Source: Halobacillus litoralis (GTDB lineage: Bacteria > Bacillota > Bacilli > Bacillales > Halobacillaceae). Taken from it: DNA of 64,000 bases. Positions 8,012 to 16,909 of this stretch are shown one piece after another. Under the pieces are notes generated by a model. It ran no database searches. It was not told the DNA's origin and was given only the letters and a program-made list of their open reading frames with translations. Both the position numbers and the translations under genes were made by a program. The stretch's first letter is position 1. Each line of letters opens with the position of its first letter. The stretch lies in contig NZ_JAIVAJ010000005.1 in assembly GCF_020171725.1 (NCBI RefSeq), forward strand, positions 248,001 to 312,000, in the 5' to 3' direction.

Positions 8012-9469
8012 TTATTCGTACTGAAATCCGGACAGCTTCCATTGCTCAATAGAGAATGTGGATGCCCCAAGGGAAGTGAATAGAATATGCTCTTCCTCAG
8101 GCTGTGGATAGATCCTGGATGTAAATACTTCTTCTCCGTCGTTCACAAAGATCTCAAGTGTGGAATGGTCGATGAACATGCGGATGTTGTTCAAGCCATC
8201 CGGAAGCGCAACACGGCGGAATTCCGTTTTCTCCTTATCTTCCAGATGAGGTCTTGATAACGTCATAACCCCATCCTTATAACTTAGTGACGCGTATTGG
8301 AATAATTCAATGGCAAACTGCTCTCCGATTGATTCGAAGTCGATATTCAGCTCGATGCTTCTTCCTTGAATACCGCGGACTGCTTTCTGATCATTTTCAA
8401 TCGTAATGGATGAATGGAGAAGAACCGGCCCTCTCATATCCTTGAATTCATCAAGCGGCTGTTGAATGATCTTCTGTCCGTTCCATGTCAGCTGCCTCGG
8501 TATCGTCAAGCAGTGAATCCACTCTTTTTCAACTGTCGGGTGAGCCTGCTCATATTGATCAGGTACTCCCATCCAGCCGATCAGAATCCGACGTCCTTTT
8601 TCATCTACGGTTGTCTGGGGAGCATAAAATTCAAATCCACGATCCAATTCCGTGAAGGCGCCATGTTCAAGCTTCGGTGCTTGATAATCGAGTTCACCTG
8701 CAAAGTATCCGCTTTGATAGACGTTGGCATAATTCATTCCGTCTTCTTCAAGACCCTGAGGGGAAACGATCAAGACTTCCTGACCGTCTAAATCGAAGAC
8801 GTCCGGGCATTCCCACATGAATCCGAATTCGCCCATGTTTCCTTCTTTGCTCCCCGTAATCGGACCTAGAAAATCCCACTCCGTCAAATTCTCCGAACGG
8901 AACAGAACCGCTTTTCCTTGCTCCTCTTCGCTTTGGGCACCGATGACCATGTAGAAGTGGTCGTCATGCTCCCAAACTTTCGGATCTCGGAAGTGAGGCG
9001 TATAGCCGGCAGGCAGCTCTGCGACTACTCCCTTTTTCTCAAAGTTGATGCCGTCTTCTGACACAGCGAGACACTGATACGTTTCACGATTGCCGTTCTC
9101 GTCTTTTACATTTCCTGTGTAAAATAAGTACAACTTCTCTTCATGAACGATCGCACTGCCCGAGTAGACACCATTTTTGTCAAACCAGTCCGACGGTGTT
9201 AAGGCAGGCTTCTCATGGGTGTAGTTGACGAAATCTTTGGTCGTATAATGCCCCCAGAACTTGGCACCGTGACCGGTATCAAACGGCATCCACTGATAGA
9301 AAATATGATACGTGTCTCCCCACTGCACAAAACCGTTCGGGTCATTCAGCAGGCCGACTGGTGGCATAAGGTGATAGTTTAAACGGTAGGGATCCGCTTC
9401 GACTGTTTCTGTATGCTTCTGTACTTCTTCTTCTGCTAGCTGTCGTAACTCCTGGTCTCGTTCTGCCAT
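8012..9469 (-). CDS. Sucrose-6-phosphate hydrolase (GH32)
   Basis: Cleaves sucrose 6-phosphate to glucose 6-phosphate and fructose in the cytosol after PTS uptake. The five-bladed GH32 domain shows the nucleophile motif LNDPNG (Asp43), FRDP (160-163) and ECPD with acid/base Glu220; a C-terminal beta-sandwich follows. No signal peptide is present, which favours intracellular ScrB/SacA over a secreted levanase. It starts 11 nt downstream of the fructokinase stop and its RBS (AGGAGG) overlaps that stop, so the two are co-translated. Confidence 0.92.
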   Translation of the reverse strand: MAERDQELRQLAEEEVQKHTETVEADPYRLNYHLMPPVGLLNDPNGFVQWGDTYHIFYQWMPFDTGHGAKFWGHYTTKDFVNYTHEKPALTPSDWFDKNGVYSGSAIVHEEKLYLFYTGNVKDENGNRETYQCLAVSEDGINFEKKGVVAELPAGYTPHFRDPKVWEHDDHFYMVIGAQSEEEQGKAVLFRSENLTEWDFLGPITGSKEGNMGEFGFMWECPDVFDLDGQEVLIVSPQGLEEDGMNYANVYQSGYFAGELDYQAPKLEHGAFTELDRGFEFYAPQTTVDEKGRRILIGWMGVPDQYEQAHPTVEKEWIHCLTIPRQLTWNGQKIIQQPLDEFKDMRGPVLLHSSITIENDQKAVRGIQGRSIELNIDFESIGEQFAIELFQYASLSYKDGVMTLSRPHLEDKEKTEFRRVALPDGLNNIRMFIDHSTLEIFVNDGEEVFTSRIYPQPEEEHILFTSLGASTFSIEQWKLSGFQYE

Positions 9470-9480
9470 TCGATCGCCTC

Positions 9481-10425
9481 CTATTTCAAGTATCCGTCGA
9501 CTTCATCGCGTGTCGGAAGAGCCGTCATCGCGCCCTTCGTCGATGCAGCTAAAGCTCCGGATACGCTCGCAAATTTCGTGATTTCTTCCAGTTCTGTAAG
9601 GGTCAGCTCTGACGTCGGCTTGTTCCGTTCACTCAATTGGTAAAGCAGACCTGAAACGAACGCATCGCCCGCTCCCGTCGTATCGACAGCTTGTACTTTC
9701 ATGGCAGGAACAACAGTGTGCCCCTCTTTCGTGAACACATGACTCCCTTCCGCTCCGAGCGTGACATACAAGACAGGAATGTCATAATGGGACAGCTTCT
9801 CGACCCCTTTTTCAATATCCGTTTCACCTGTCAGGAATTCAAGCTCTTCTTCAGAGATCTTCACAATATCCGCCTCTGCAAGCATCGATTCAATCGTCTC
9901 TTTGGCCTGCTGTTCAGATTCCCAAAGGCCGAGACGTAGATTTGGATCGTAGGAAACAATGACGCCGTTCTCTTTTGCAAGCTTGACGGCTTCTTTCGTT
10001 GCCGAGCGTGAAGGCTCATTGATCATTGAAATCGAGCCGAAGTGAAAGACGTTATGGCTTTCAAACAGGGAAGCATCCACTTCCTCTTTTTCTAAGAAAC
10101 GATCCGCACTTGGGTCAATGTAGAAGTCAAAGCTACGCTCCCCGCTCTCATCAAGCGTGACGAATACAACGCCGGTCCGAATGTCCTTTGTAAACAGCAT
10201 ATTTTCTGTTTTGACACCATAAGACGTCAGCGTGTCATGGAGAAAGCGTCCTAGCACGTCGTCCCCTACCTTACCTAAGAACGAAGAGTTCGCTCCCAAT
10301 CGAGCAAGCCCTACGGCTACGTTCGCCGGAGCGCCTCCTGGACTCTTCTGGAAATTTATATTTTCATCATCTAATGGGATGAAGTCAATCAGCGCTTCAC
10401 CTAAGCTGATTACACCTTTATTCAT
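9481..10425 (-). CDS. Fructokinase, PfkB family
   Basis: Phosphorylates the fructose released by the adjacent sucrose-6-phosphate hydrolase. PfkB signature 1 (SPGGAPANVAVGLARLG, about 28-44) and signature 2 DTTGAGDAF with catalytic Asp254 are both intact; length 314 is normal. It is the first gene of a two-gene operon with the hydrolase. A TATAAT at 10462-10467 (minus strand) about 40 nt upstream is a candidate -10. The EIIA gene upstream is separated from it by a terminator hairpin. Confidence 0.9.
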   Translation of the reverse strand: MNKGVISLGEALIDFIPLDDENINFQKSPGGAPANVAVGLARLGANSSFLGKVGDDVLGRFLHDTLTSYGVKTENMLFTKDIRTGVVFVTLDESGERSFDFYIDPSADRFLEKEEVDASLFESHNVFHFGSISMINEPSRSATKEAVKLAKENGVIVSYDPNLRLGLWESEQQAKETIESMLAEADIVKISEEELEFLTGETDIEKGVEKLSHYDIPVLYVTLGAEGSHVFTKEGHTVVPAMKVQAVDTTGAGDAFVSGLLYQLSERNKPTSELTLTELEEITKFASVSGALAASTKGAMTALPTRDEVDGYLK

Positions 10426-10461
10426 GTTTCCACAACCTTTCCGAGTATGTAGTCTTCCCCT

Positions 10462-10467
10462 ATTATA
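10462..10467 (-). promoter_or_regulatory. Candidate -10 box for the fructokinase-hydrolase operon
   Basis: TATAAT on the minus strand; the best upstream hexamer is TTGGAA at a long 19-nt spacing, so the promoter is only tentative. It lies between the EIIA terminator and the fructokinase start. Confidence 0.35.
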
Positions 10468-10514
10468 CCTGTAACGAGGGTCATCTTTCCAATATTCTTA
10501 GAACATAGAAAGAC

Positions 10515-10554
10515 ATCAAAAAATCCTGAAGCATGAAGCTCCAGGATTTTTCAT
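10515..10554. terminator. Terminator after the sucrose-region EIIA gene
   Basis: ATCCTG(A/G)AGC...GCTCCAGGAT stem with A-run before and T-run after, starting 2 nt beyond the EIIA stop codon. It uncouples EIIA from the fructokinase operon, at least partly. Confidence 0.75.
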
Positions 10555-10555
10555 T

Positions 10556-11050
10556 TTATTTCGTTTTCAATGTAGCTATGGATGTTTCGCCTGCAGTTGC
10601 ACCGTCTGAGTAAGAAGCGTCAAAGCTTTCCACGACGTCGTCATAGTTTGTAATGATGACCGGTGTAATCGTACTTTTCGCTTTCTCTTTGACTAGTTCA
10701 GGGTCGAAGGTGATCAGGTGGTCGCCTGCATTTACTTTATCGCCCTGCTTGATGTGTCCTTCAAATCCTTCTCCTTCCATAGATACCGTTTCAAGACCGA
10801 TGTGTACAAGTACTTCAACGCCTGATTTGGTCTTGATTCCGACCGCGTGATTCGTAGGGAAAAGTTGAACGACTTCTCCAGATACGGGGCTGACCACTTT
10901 TCCATCCGCAGGTTCAATGGCTACACCGTCACCCATCATCCGTTGACTGAAAACCGGATCATCCACTTCATCCAAGGAGACGACCTTTCCATTGACTGGC
11001 GCTACAAGCGTTTCCTCTACACTTTTTTTACCGAATAATTTTTCTAACAT
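10556..11050 (-). CDS. Free-standing PTS EIIA (glucose family), sucrose-region copy
   Basis: Soluble phosphocarrier passing phosphate from HPr to an EIIB domain. The two active-site histidines are His68 (PTNHAVGIKT) and His83 (LVHIGLETV), with the glycine-rich MEGEGFEGHIKQGD stretch following. The whole 164-residue protein is one EIIA domain with no fused EIIBC. It is a clear paralogue of the trehalose-operon EIIA at 59.5 kb, sharing the N-terminus LFGKK and active-site spacing. Position next to sucrose catabolism suggests it serves a sucrose EIIBC encoded elsewhere; this is inference. Confidence 0.88.
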   Translation of the reverse strand: MLEKLFGKKSVEETLVAPVNGKVVSLDEVDDPVFSQRMMGDGVAIEPADGKVVSPVSGEVVQLFPTNHAVGIKTKSGVEVLVHIGLETVSMEGEGFEGHIKQGDKVNAGDHLITFDPELVKEKAKSTITPVIITNYDDVVESFDASYSDGATAGETSIATLKTK

Positions 11051-11138
11051 GTATGAACAATCCTTTCTATCAGAGAGATTTGTTTCAAAAATAGTTTTAC
11101 CTAGTATAACATTCCCCTCTGGTAAAGGGCTAAACTAA

Positions 11139-11173
11139 AGAAACACATGCTCTCATTGAAAAAGCACGTGTTT
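11139..11173 (-). terminator. Terminator of the methionine gamma-lyase-like gene
   Basis: On the minus strand AAACACGTGC...GCATGTGTTT (10 bp, one wobble) follows the stop by about 15 nt. The T-run after it is short, so strength is uncertain. Confidence 0.6.
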
Positions 11174-11186
11174 CCTTGAATCATTC

Positions 11187-12377
11187 TTATGATAGATCTT
11201 CCCACTCCAGAGCCTGTTTGAGGTCGTCCCATATATCCTCCACGGCCTCAAGACCTACTGACAACCGGAGCATCGTGTCCGTAATCCCCATCTGCTGACG
11301 CCTTTCAGCCGGGATGACAGCGTGCGTCATCGTGGCCGGGTGCTGGATCAACGTTTCAGCATCTCCCAGGCTGACCGCGATTTTGATCATCTTCAGCTCA
11401 TTCATCATTTTCTGAGCATGTGCCTTAGTCCCTTTGATATCAAATGATAACACGCCTCCAGCTAAACGCATTTGCTGTTCGACGATGTTTTTTTCCTCTT
11501 CATCACGAGAACCAGGATAGTAGATATTCTCGACTTTCGGATGATTCTTGAGCTTGTCAGCGAGCCACTTCGCACTCTGACAATGCCCCTCCATTCTTAC
11601 ATGCAAGGTCTTTACCCCTCGTAACAACAACCACGCGTCGAACGGGGAGAGCACCCCACCGACATCCTTCTGCTCTCGTTTGGCAAGCAGGGTCATATAG
11701 TCTTCTTTCCCAATGACCAGACCGGCTACTACGTCTCCGTGTCCGCTGATATATTTCGTGGCACTATGTACAACAACATCACACCCTAGGCTGAGAGGCT
11801 GCTGCAAATAGGGCGAACAGAATGTATTATCGACAATGACGGGAATTCCAAGCTCACGTGCGACCTTTGCTACCATCTTAAGATTTAGAACCTTCATGGT
11901 CGGATTGACCGGTGTCTCTATAAAAATACAAGCCGGGGTCCGTTCTGCGAGCGATTCGCGCAATGAGGTTTCACTTTCCATTGAACTGAACGAATGAGTG
12001 ATTTGGTACTTTTCGTTCAACCACTGAAGCAGACCGAATGTGCAGCCGTACAGTCCGTTGGAACAAAGGATGTGATCGCCTGCCTTCGTTAATGATGTCA
12101 GAACGGCAGATACGGCCGCCATGCCGGAAGAAAAAGCAAGTCCCTTTTCTCCTTCTTCCAGAACAGCCATCCGCTCCTCCAGCGCACGAACCGTCGGATT
12201 CCCCAGACGAGAATAAATAAACCCTTCTTCTTCAGCCGCAAACCGCCTTTCTCCCTGTTCAGCAGAAGAAAAGGAAAAGGTGGATGTTTGAAAGATCGGT
12301 ACGGTTAAGCTTCCTTCATACGAACGTCCATCCTTTGCACCACCGTGAATCATCTCGGACTCTATTCTTCTTTTCAT
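11187..12377 (-). CDS. PLP-dependent Cys/Met metabolism enzyme, methionine gamma-lyase type
   Basis: Predicted to split L-methionine to methanethiol, 2-oxobutyrate and ammonia, or to act as a cystathionine gamma-synthase/lyase. The PLP lysine is Lys208 in SATKYISGH; YSRLGNPT (55-62) binds the neighbouring cofactor phosphate. LYGCTF with Cys112 matches the active-site cysteine region that, as I recall, distinguishes methionine gamma-lyases (Cys116 in the Pseudomonas enzyme), so lyase is preferred. GTG at 12395 is rejected because GGGGGAGG, the ribosome binding site, lies inside that extension; ATG at 12377 is well spaced. A cre-like site lies just upstream. Exact substrate is unproven. Confidence 0.82.
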   Translation of the reverse strand: MKRRIESEMIHGGAKDGRSYEGSLTVPIFQTSTFSFSSAEQGERRFAAEEEGFIYSRLGNPTVRALEERMAVLEEGEKGLAFSSGMAAVSAVLTSLTKAGDHILCSNGLYGCTFGLLQWLNEKYQITHSFSSMESETSLRESLAERTPACIFIETPVNPTMKVLNLKMVAKVARELGIPVIVDNTFCSPYLQQPLSLGCDVVVHSATKYISGHGDVVAGLVIGKEDYMTLLAKREQKDVGGVLSPFDAWLLLRGVKTLHVRMEGHCQSAKWLADKLKNHPKVENIYYPGSRDEEEKNIVEQQMRLAGGVLSFDIKGTKAHAQKMMNELKMIKIAVSLGDAETLIQHPATMTHAVIPAERRQQMGITDTMLRLSVGLEAVEDIWDDLKQALEWEDLS

Positions 12378-12410
12378 CTTGTCCTCCCCCTTCACTCTTA
12401 ATCTATTCCA

Positions 12411-12424
12411 AGAAAACGCTTACA
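12411..12424 (-). promoter_or_regulatory. Candidate cre (CcpA) site upstream of the methionine gamma-lyase-like gene
   Basis: Minus-strand TGTAAGCGTTTTCT matches the cre consensus TGWAANCGNTNWCA at 13 of 14 positions. It lies 34 nt before the start codon, between a possible -35 (TTAATG) and -10 (TAGATT), a position where CcpA would block transcription. Confidence 0.55.
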
Positions 12425-12445
12425 TTAACGAAAATATGCAAAATA

Positions 12446-12472
12446 AAAAAACTTCCCGCAATAGGAAGTTTA
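12446..12472 (-). terminator. Terminator of the EAL/HDOD gene
   Basis: On the minus strand AACTTCC...GGAAGTT is followed by TTTTTT; it lies 12 nt beyond the stop codon. Confidence 0.8.
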
Positions 12473-12483
12473 GATATTCGCTA

Positions 12484-13728
12484 TCAGGCAGAGAAATGAT
12501 CCTCATACAGCTGGTCTGTCCAGGCAATCGATTGACCATAGATTTCGAAGACCTCATTCAACTGAATGTCGAGTCTCGAGAGTTCGTTCTCTAAATAATC
12601 AAAATCGGCCTGCTCCATAGCAATGACAACATCAAGAATCTCCCGATAAAGGTTCCGTTTTTCATTCAGGGCATCTTGTATCCCCGTATCCAGTGGGAGA
12701 GAATTTACGATTTCCTTCATAGGGCGCTTCATGACCACGTCAATCAACGACATGAACCCCGCTAAGAAGTATCCATCCGCTTTTCCGGGGGATTGCAGCC
12801 TCACAGCAATCTGCTCGGACATTTTGGCCCGGGTCAGACTGGTCTTCATAATAAGAGACGGAGCTTTATCTTGATTCACCCCTGCTTGATCAATGGACAA
12901 TACGTAAAGCCATTTCTTCAGTGATTCCGTACCGAGCAGCATCACCGCCTGACGGATGGACTCGATTGGGATGGTACCCGGCCTCACCGTCGTATTAATC
13001 AGACGAAGCAGCTTATACGTCAAGGACAAGTCCTGACCGATGATTTCTGTCACTCGTTCAATATCGATTTGATGATCAGAGACCGACAGTTCCTGAATCA
13101 TCAGGAAATACGTTGAATGGAAAAAAGGAAGTTCTGTCCCCGTCACGATATAAGGCTTACTGAAGTAAAAGCCTTGGAAAAGGTCGAATCCATCCCTTTT
13201 ACACTGCTCATAGTCTTCACGAGTTTCCACTTTTTCCGCTAATAAAATGATGCCTAAACGCTTCGCTGCCTGGATGATTTCAGTCCGTTCACAATCCGAT
13301 ACAGCTTTAATGTCCATTTTAATAATATCTATGTAAGGCATAAACGCGATGTAGTCTGAACTTTCCATCTGATCGACGTCGTCTAAGGCAATTTGATAGC
13401 CTTTTTGTTTCAATTCACGGCAGACCGCAATGATTTCCTGCGTAGGTGAAACATCCTCTAAAATTTCGACAACGAGTTGTTCCGGGGAAAAATACTCAGG
13501 TACTCTCTGCAGGAGAAGCTGTTCTGTGAAGTTAATAAAGCATGGCTTATTTTGTGACATCCGCTCAAGACCAATCGTAAGGAATGTATTTCGCAAAACT
13601 TCAGAAGTAGCCTGGTTTCCATCCATAGGTACAAACTGATTTTTCAAGCTGTTTCGATAAAGAATCTCATACCCATACACATCATCATTCTTCTTCAAAA
13701 TCGGCTGCCTCGCCACAAATACGTCCAT
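12484..13728 (-). CDS. HDOD/EAL-domain signalling protein (YuxH-like)
   Basis: Cytosolic protein with an N-terminal EAL-like domain (about 1-205) and a C-terminal HDOD domain (about 205-400, with QDLSLTYKLLRLINT). The EAL domain begins VARQPILKKNDDVYGYEILYR, but the catalytic E-A-L is degraded and few metal ligands are recognisable, so cyclic-di-GMP hydrolysis is unlikely; B. subtilis YuxH has the same layout. The start was moved from 13749 to ATG 13728 because AGGGGGGAGAAGG, the ribosome binding site, lies inside the longer frame. Function is unassigned beyond presumed signalling. Confidence 0.82.
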   Translation of the reverse strand: MDVFVARQPILKKNDDVYGYEILYRNSLKNQFVPMDGNQATSEVLRNTFLTIGLERMSQNKPCFINFTEQLLLQRVPEYFSPEQLVVEILEDVSPTQEIIAVCRELKQKGYQIALDDVDQMESSDYIAFMPYIDIIKMDIKAVSDCERTEIIQAAKRLGIILLAEKVETREDYEQCKRDGFDLFQGFYFSKPYIVTGTELPFFHSTYFLMIQELSVSDHQIDIERVTEIIGQDLSLTYKLLRLINTTVRPGTIPIESIRQAVMLLGTESLKKWLYVLSIDQAGVNQDKAPSLIMKTSLTRAKMSEQIAVRLQSPGKADGYFLAGFMSLIDVVMKRPMKEIVNSLPLDTGIQDALNEKRNLYREILDVVIAMEQADFDYLENELSRLDIQLNEVFEIYGQSIAWTDQLYEDHFSA

Positions 13729-13861
13729 CCTTCTCCCCCCTCTAATCACAGGTCTATTATACTACATCCCAACTAGAAAGTTAATTTGATCCATATTTTT
13801 TACATGAAAAAAGTGATCTCGGTAAAACTGATAGTAAAGCGTCTATTGGAGGAGGACTATT

Positions 13862-15451
13862 ATGAACCATGAGCAACAGGAATGGACACGACCGGAGCCC
13901 CTTTGGCGGGAGGATTGCAAGATCGATTCCTTCGAGCCATTGAGAGAAGATGCATCGACCGAAGTCTTAATTGTCGGTGGAGGGATCACCGGAATCACCA
14001 CCGCCTACTTACTCGCAAAAGCCGGGAAACAGGTCACTCTGATTGAAGCGGACCAGCTCGTGAACGGTACAACCGGTCACACTACCGCCAAAGTGACGGC
14101 CCAGCACGGACTGATTTACAACGAATTCCTCAACCACTTCGGAGACGAACAAGCCTCCTTGTACTACCAGGCTCAGATGAATGCTCTCCATTTCATGAAA
14201 GACTTGGTCGACCAGTATTCCATCGACTGTGAGTGGACAGAAGAGGATGCTCACTTGTTTGCGACCACGAAGCAGGGAGCTTTAAAGCTTGAAAAGGAAC
14301 ATAAAGCTTACTTACAACTCGATATCCCAGGGACACTTTATGAATCCCTTCCTTTTGATATGGAAGCAACAAAGGCGTTAAGTATGAAAAACCAAGCCCG
14401 CTTCCACCCGTTAAAGTACTTACAAGCCCTTGTCAAAGAACTGAAAAACCTAGGCTGCACCATCCATGAGCAGACCACGGCTACGGATGTAAAAGAAGAG
14501 GACCGCATCCATGTGAAGACCGGAAACGACTGTACGATCACGTGCGACAAGCTCGTATCATGCAGCCATTTCCCTTTTTATGATGGAAAAGGATTTTATT
14601 TCAGCAGGATGTATGCTGAACGTTCCTACCTCATGGCAATCGAACCGGAAAAGGAGATTCCAGAGGGGATGTACCTTTCCATCGACGAACCGAAAAGGAC
14701 GGTGCGGACCGCTTCATATAACGGTAAACCTATCCTACTTATTGGAGGAGAGAGCCACAAAACCGGTCAGGGAGTTGATACATCCTTCCATTACCGAGTG
14801 CTTGAAGAGTTCGCAGCCCGGACGTTCGGGATTAAGAAGAAGCTGTTCCAGTGGTCTGCTCAGGACTTGACGACGTTGGATAAAGTTCCTTATATCGGAC
14901 CGATTACGAGAAGGAATCAAAATGTGTTCGTTGCGACTGGATTCCGCAAATGGGGGATGACGAACGGAACACTAGCCGGACAATTGATCAGTGACTATGT
15001 ACTCGGGGAACAATCATTATTCCACGAGTTGTTCACCCCGTCCAGATTCAAAACGGACCCAAGTATGAAGCAGTTCCTATCGCAGAACTTCGATGTCGCC
15101 ACCCACTTGATCGACGGAAAGCTTGAGCTTGTCGCTGACCGTCCCGAGCGGCTTCATAAAGGGGAAGGGAAAATCATTCAATGGAAAGGCGAGCGCGCCG
15201 GCGCTTTCAAGGATGAAGAAGGCCAAGTATACATGGTTGATACGACCTGTACGCACATGGGATGCGAGGTGGAATGGAACGGGGCAGAGCACTCCTGGGA
15301 TTGTCCATGCCACGGTTCCCGCTTCTCTTATGACGGCTCCGTGATGGAAGGACCTGCTGATCAACCACTGAAAGACCTGTCCCACGAACTGATGCCACTA
15401 GGTGAACACAAGCGTGAAGGACAAGAAGACCAGCTTGAGGAAAGTGAATGA
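13862..15451 (+). CDS. FAD-dependent oxidoreductase with C-terminal Rieske [2Fe-2S] domain (YhfW-like)
   Basis: A DAO-type flavoprotein of 529 residues fused to a Rieske ferredoxin. The dinucleotide fold VLIVGGGITGITTAYLLAK is at about 35-53 followed by an acidic E at LIEAD. The Rieske cluster ligands are intact: Cys463-x-His465 and Cys481-x-x-His484 (CTHMGC ... CPCHGSRF). Such fusions resemble B. subtilis YhfW, whose substrate is unknown to me. RBS GGAGGAGG precedes ATG 13862. The gene stands alone, ended by two hairpins. Confidence 0.9.
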   Translation: MNHEQQEWTRPEPLWREDCKIDSFEPLREDASTEVLIVGGGITGITTAYLLAKAGKQVTLIEADQLVNGTTGHTTAKVTAQHGLIYNEFLNHFGDEQASLYYQAQMNALHFMKDLVDQYSIDCEWTEEDAHLFATTKQGALKLEKEHKAYLQLDIPGTLYESLPFDMEATKALSMKNQARFHPLKYLQALVKELKNLGCTIHEQTTATDVKEEDRIHVKTGNDCTITCDKLVSCSHFPFYDGKGFYFSRMYAERSYLMAIEPEKEIPEGMYLSIDEPKRTVRTASYNGKPILLIGGESHKTGQGVDTSFHYRVLEEFAARTFGIKKKLFQWSAQDLTTLDKVPYIGPITRRNQNVFVATGFRKWGMTNGTLAGQLISDYVLGEQSLFHELFTPSRFKTDPSMKQFLSQNFDVATHLIDGKLELVADRPERLHKGEGKIIQWKGERAGAFKDEEGQVYMVDTTCTHMGCEVEWNGAEHSWDCPCHGSRFSYDGSVMEGPADQPLKDLSHELMPLGEHKREGQEDQLEESE

Positions 15452-15457
15452 TATAGG

Positions 15458-15532
15458 GAGAGGGTGAGAGTGCTTCACCCTCTCGTAAAAAAAGCACGAA
15501 ACATTCAGTATTGAAATGTTTCGTGCTTTTTA
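15458..15532 (+). terminator. Double hairpin terminator after the Rieske oxidoreductase
   Basis: First stem GAGAGGGTGA/TCACCCTCTC (15458-15467, 15475-15484), then AGCACGAAACATT/AATGTTTCGTGCT (15493-15505, 15515-15527) with TTTTT after it. The second stem also has an A-run before it, so it can stop the small membrane gene arriving from the other strand. Confidence 0.85.
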
Positions 15533-15566
15533 TGTATTCAGCGTTTTAGATGAGACAGCAAGTACC

Positions 15567-15743
15567 CTATGTATCGCTATTTTTCTCATCTGTTTTCTTC
15601 TTCGCTATCCAAAACGCAATAATCACGAGCGGGATCACGATGAAAATAGAAATATTGATGTGACTGCGCGTAATGACGGCAAGGAAAAATAATGCCGCTA
15701 TTCCTATAATGATGTAAAAGCAGCCTCGGCCAAATGTCTCCAT
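15567..15743 (-). CDS. Small membrane protein, 58 residues
   Basis: An open frame starting METFGRGCFYIIIGIAALFF with two hydrophobic segments (about 8-22 and 30-46) and a charged C-terminus (AKKKTDEKNSDT). GGGAGGAG lies 6 nt before the ATG, and the frame is flanked by a terminator on its 3' side, which together support translation. I do not recognise a family. The coding frame is too short for ordinary cut-offs. Confidence 0.6.
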   Translation of the reverse strand: METFGRGCFYIIIGIAALFFLAVITRSHINISIFIVIPLVIIAFWIAKKKTDEKNSDT

Positions 15744-15885
15744 AATACTCCTCCCTCCCCTAACAGCCTAACATTCCCTACATATGCTATAAATGGGATT
15801 TACTATTACTTCAAACTTTTCTCTGGTAAAGGATGAGCGATCAGGAGTACAATGTAAAGACACTGCGAAAGAAAGGATTTACATT

Positions 15886-16803
15886 ATGATTCAAGACCAG
15901 AAACTCGGCATTCTTTACACGGCAAGTGCTTATATATTGTGGGGTTTCCTCCCCATCTATTGGAAACTGATTCAACAAATCCCTGCCTTTGAAATACTCG
16001 CCCACCGAATCATATGGTCCTTCGTATTCATGGGGATGATTGTCTTGATCACTAAAAAGAAAGGCCCCTTTATTGAACAGATCCGTTCTATTGCGGGAAA
16101 CCGAAAGCAGCTGACAGGCATCACGCTTGCATCGGTTGCCATCAGCATCAACTGGGTCACCTACATATGGGCTGTGAATTCAAACCATGTTATCGAAGCA
16201 AGTCTTGGATATTACATCAACCCGCTTGTCAGTATCCTTCTCGGCATGATCGTATTGAAGGAAACATTCTCTAAAGCCCAATGGCTCGCCTTCCTGCTCG
16301 CTGGAATCGGCGTACTCTATATGACGGTCAATTTCGGATCTGTTCCTTGGATCGCCCTCCTGCTCGCTTTCAGCTTCGGCGCATACGGGCTGCTAAAAAA
16401 ACTGGTTCCGCTCAATGCCATGTACGGGTTAACAATTGAAACGATGATTGTCACACCTGTCGCTCTGCTCTACTTATTGAATCAACAGAGTGGGCAGTTC
16501 CAGCAGGTCGAATGGGTATCTACGACAAGCCTTCTTGTCTTTGGTGCTGGTATCGTCACCGCTGTGCCTCTGCTGTTGTTCTCTGCCGGAGCCAAAAGGA
16601 TTCCACTGTCTATGGTCGGGTTCTTACAATATTTTGCTCCGACAATCATGCTGGTGATCGGTGTTTTTCTATACAACGAACCCTTCACGCACGTTCACGC
16701 CGTCTCGTTCACGTTCATTTGGGCTGGTCTTGTCGTTTATACCATCACAAGGATGAAGCGTCTCAAGCGTTATGAAAAACGAGAAGTTGCTAAAAGAGCT
16801 TAG
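15886..16803 (+). CDS. rarD: EamA-family transporter, RarD type
   Basis: Ten-helix DMT-superfamily permease resembling RarD (named for chloramphenicol sensitivity in E. coli); transported substrate unknown. It has the two EamA repeats, the motif ILWGFLPIYWK at the N-terminus and NWVTYIWAVNSNHVIEASLGYYINPL characteristic of the RarD branch. The long frame from 15793 is rejected: GAAAGGA at 15871-15877 precedes ATG 15886, giving 305 residues, the normal length. A stem-loop that overlaps the stop codon ends the gene. Confidence 0.88.
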   Translation: MIQDQKLGILYTASAYILWGFLPIYWKLIQQIPAFEILAHRIIWSFVFMGMIVLITKKKGPFIEQIRSIAGNRKQLTGITLASVAISINWVTYIWAVNSNHVIEASLGYYINPLVSILLGMIVLKETFSKAQWLAFLLAGIGVLYMTVNFGSVPWIALLLAFSFGAYGLLKKLVPLNAMYGLTIETMIVTPVALLYLLNQQSGQFQQVEWVSTTSLLVFGAGIVTAVPLLLFSAGAKRIPLSMVGFLQYFAPTIMLVIGVFLYNEPFTHVHAVSFTFIWAGLVVYTITRMKRLKRYEKREVAKRA

Positions 16804-16826
16804 AGGGCTGCCCTCTAAGCTCTTTG
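16797..16826 (+). terminator. Terminator overlapping the rarD stop codon
   Basis: GAGCTTAGAGGG/CCCTCTAAGCTC, a 12-bp perfect stem with a tiny loop, followed by TTTG. Confidence 0.75.
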
Positions 16827-16909
16827 TGCTTCCAATCGAATTTCATTCATCCAGCCTTCTAATGATTTCTGCAGGCTTCCCACCGACGATGACGTTCAGG
16901 CTGAAACAT

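Noticed and set aside
8012-11050. Sucrose region as a complete scr operon
   Set aside because: No EIIBC permease or ScrR-type repressor is present, and a terminator splits EIIA from fructokinase; only a partial sucrose set is supported.
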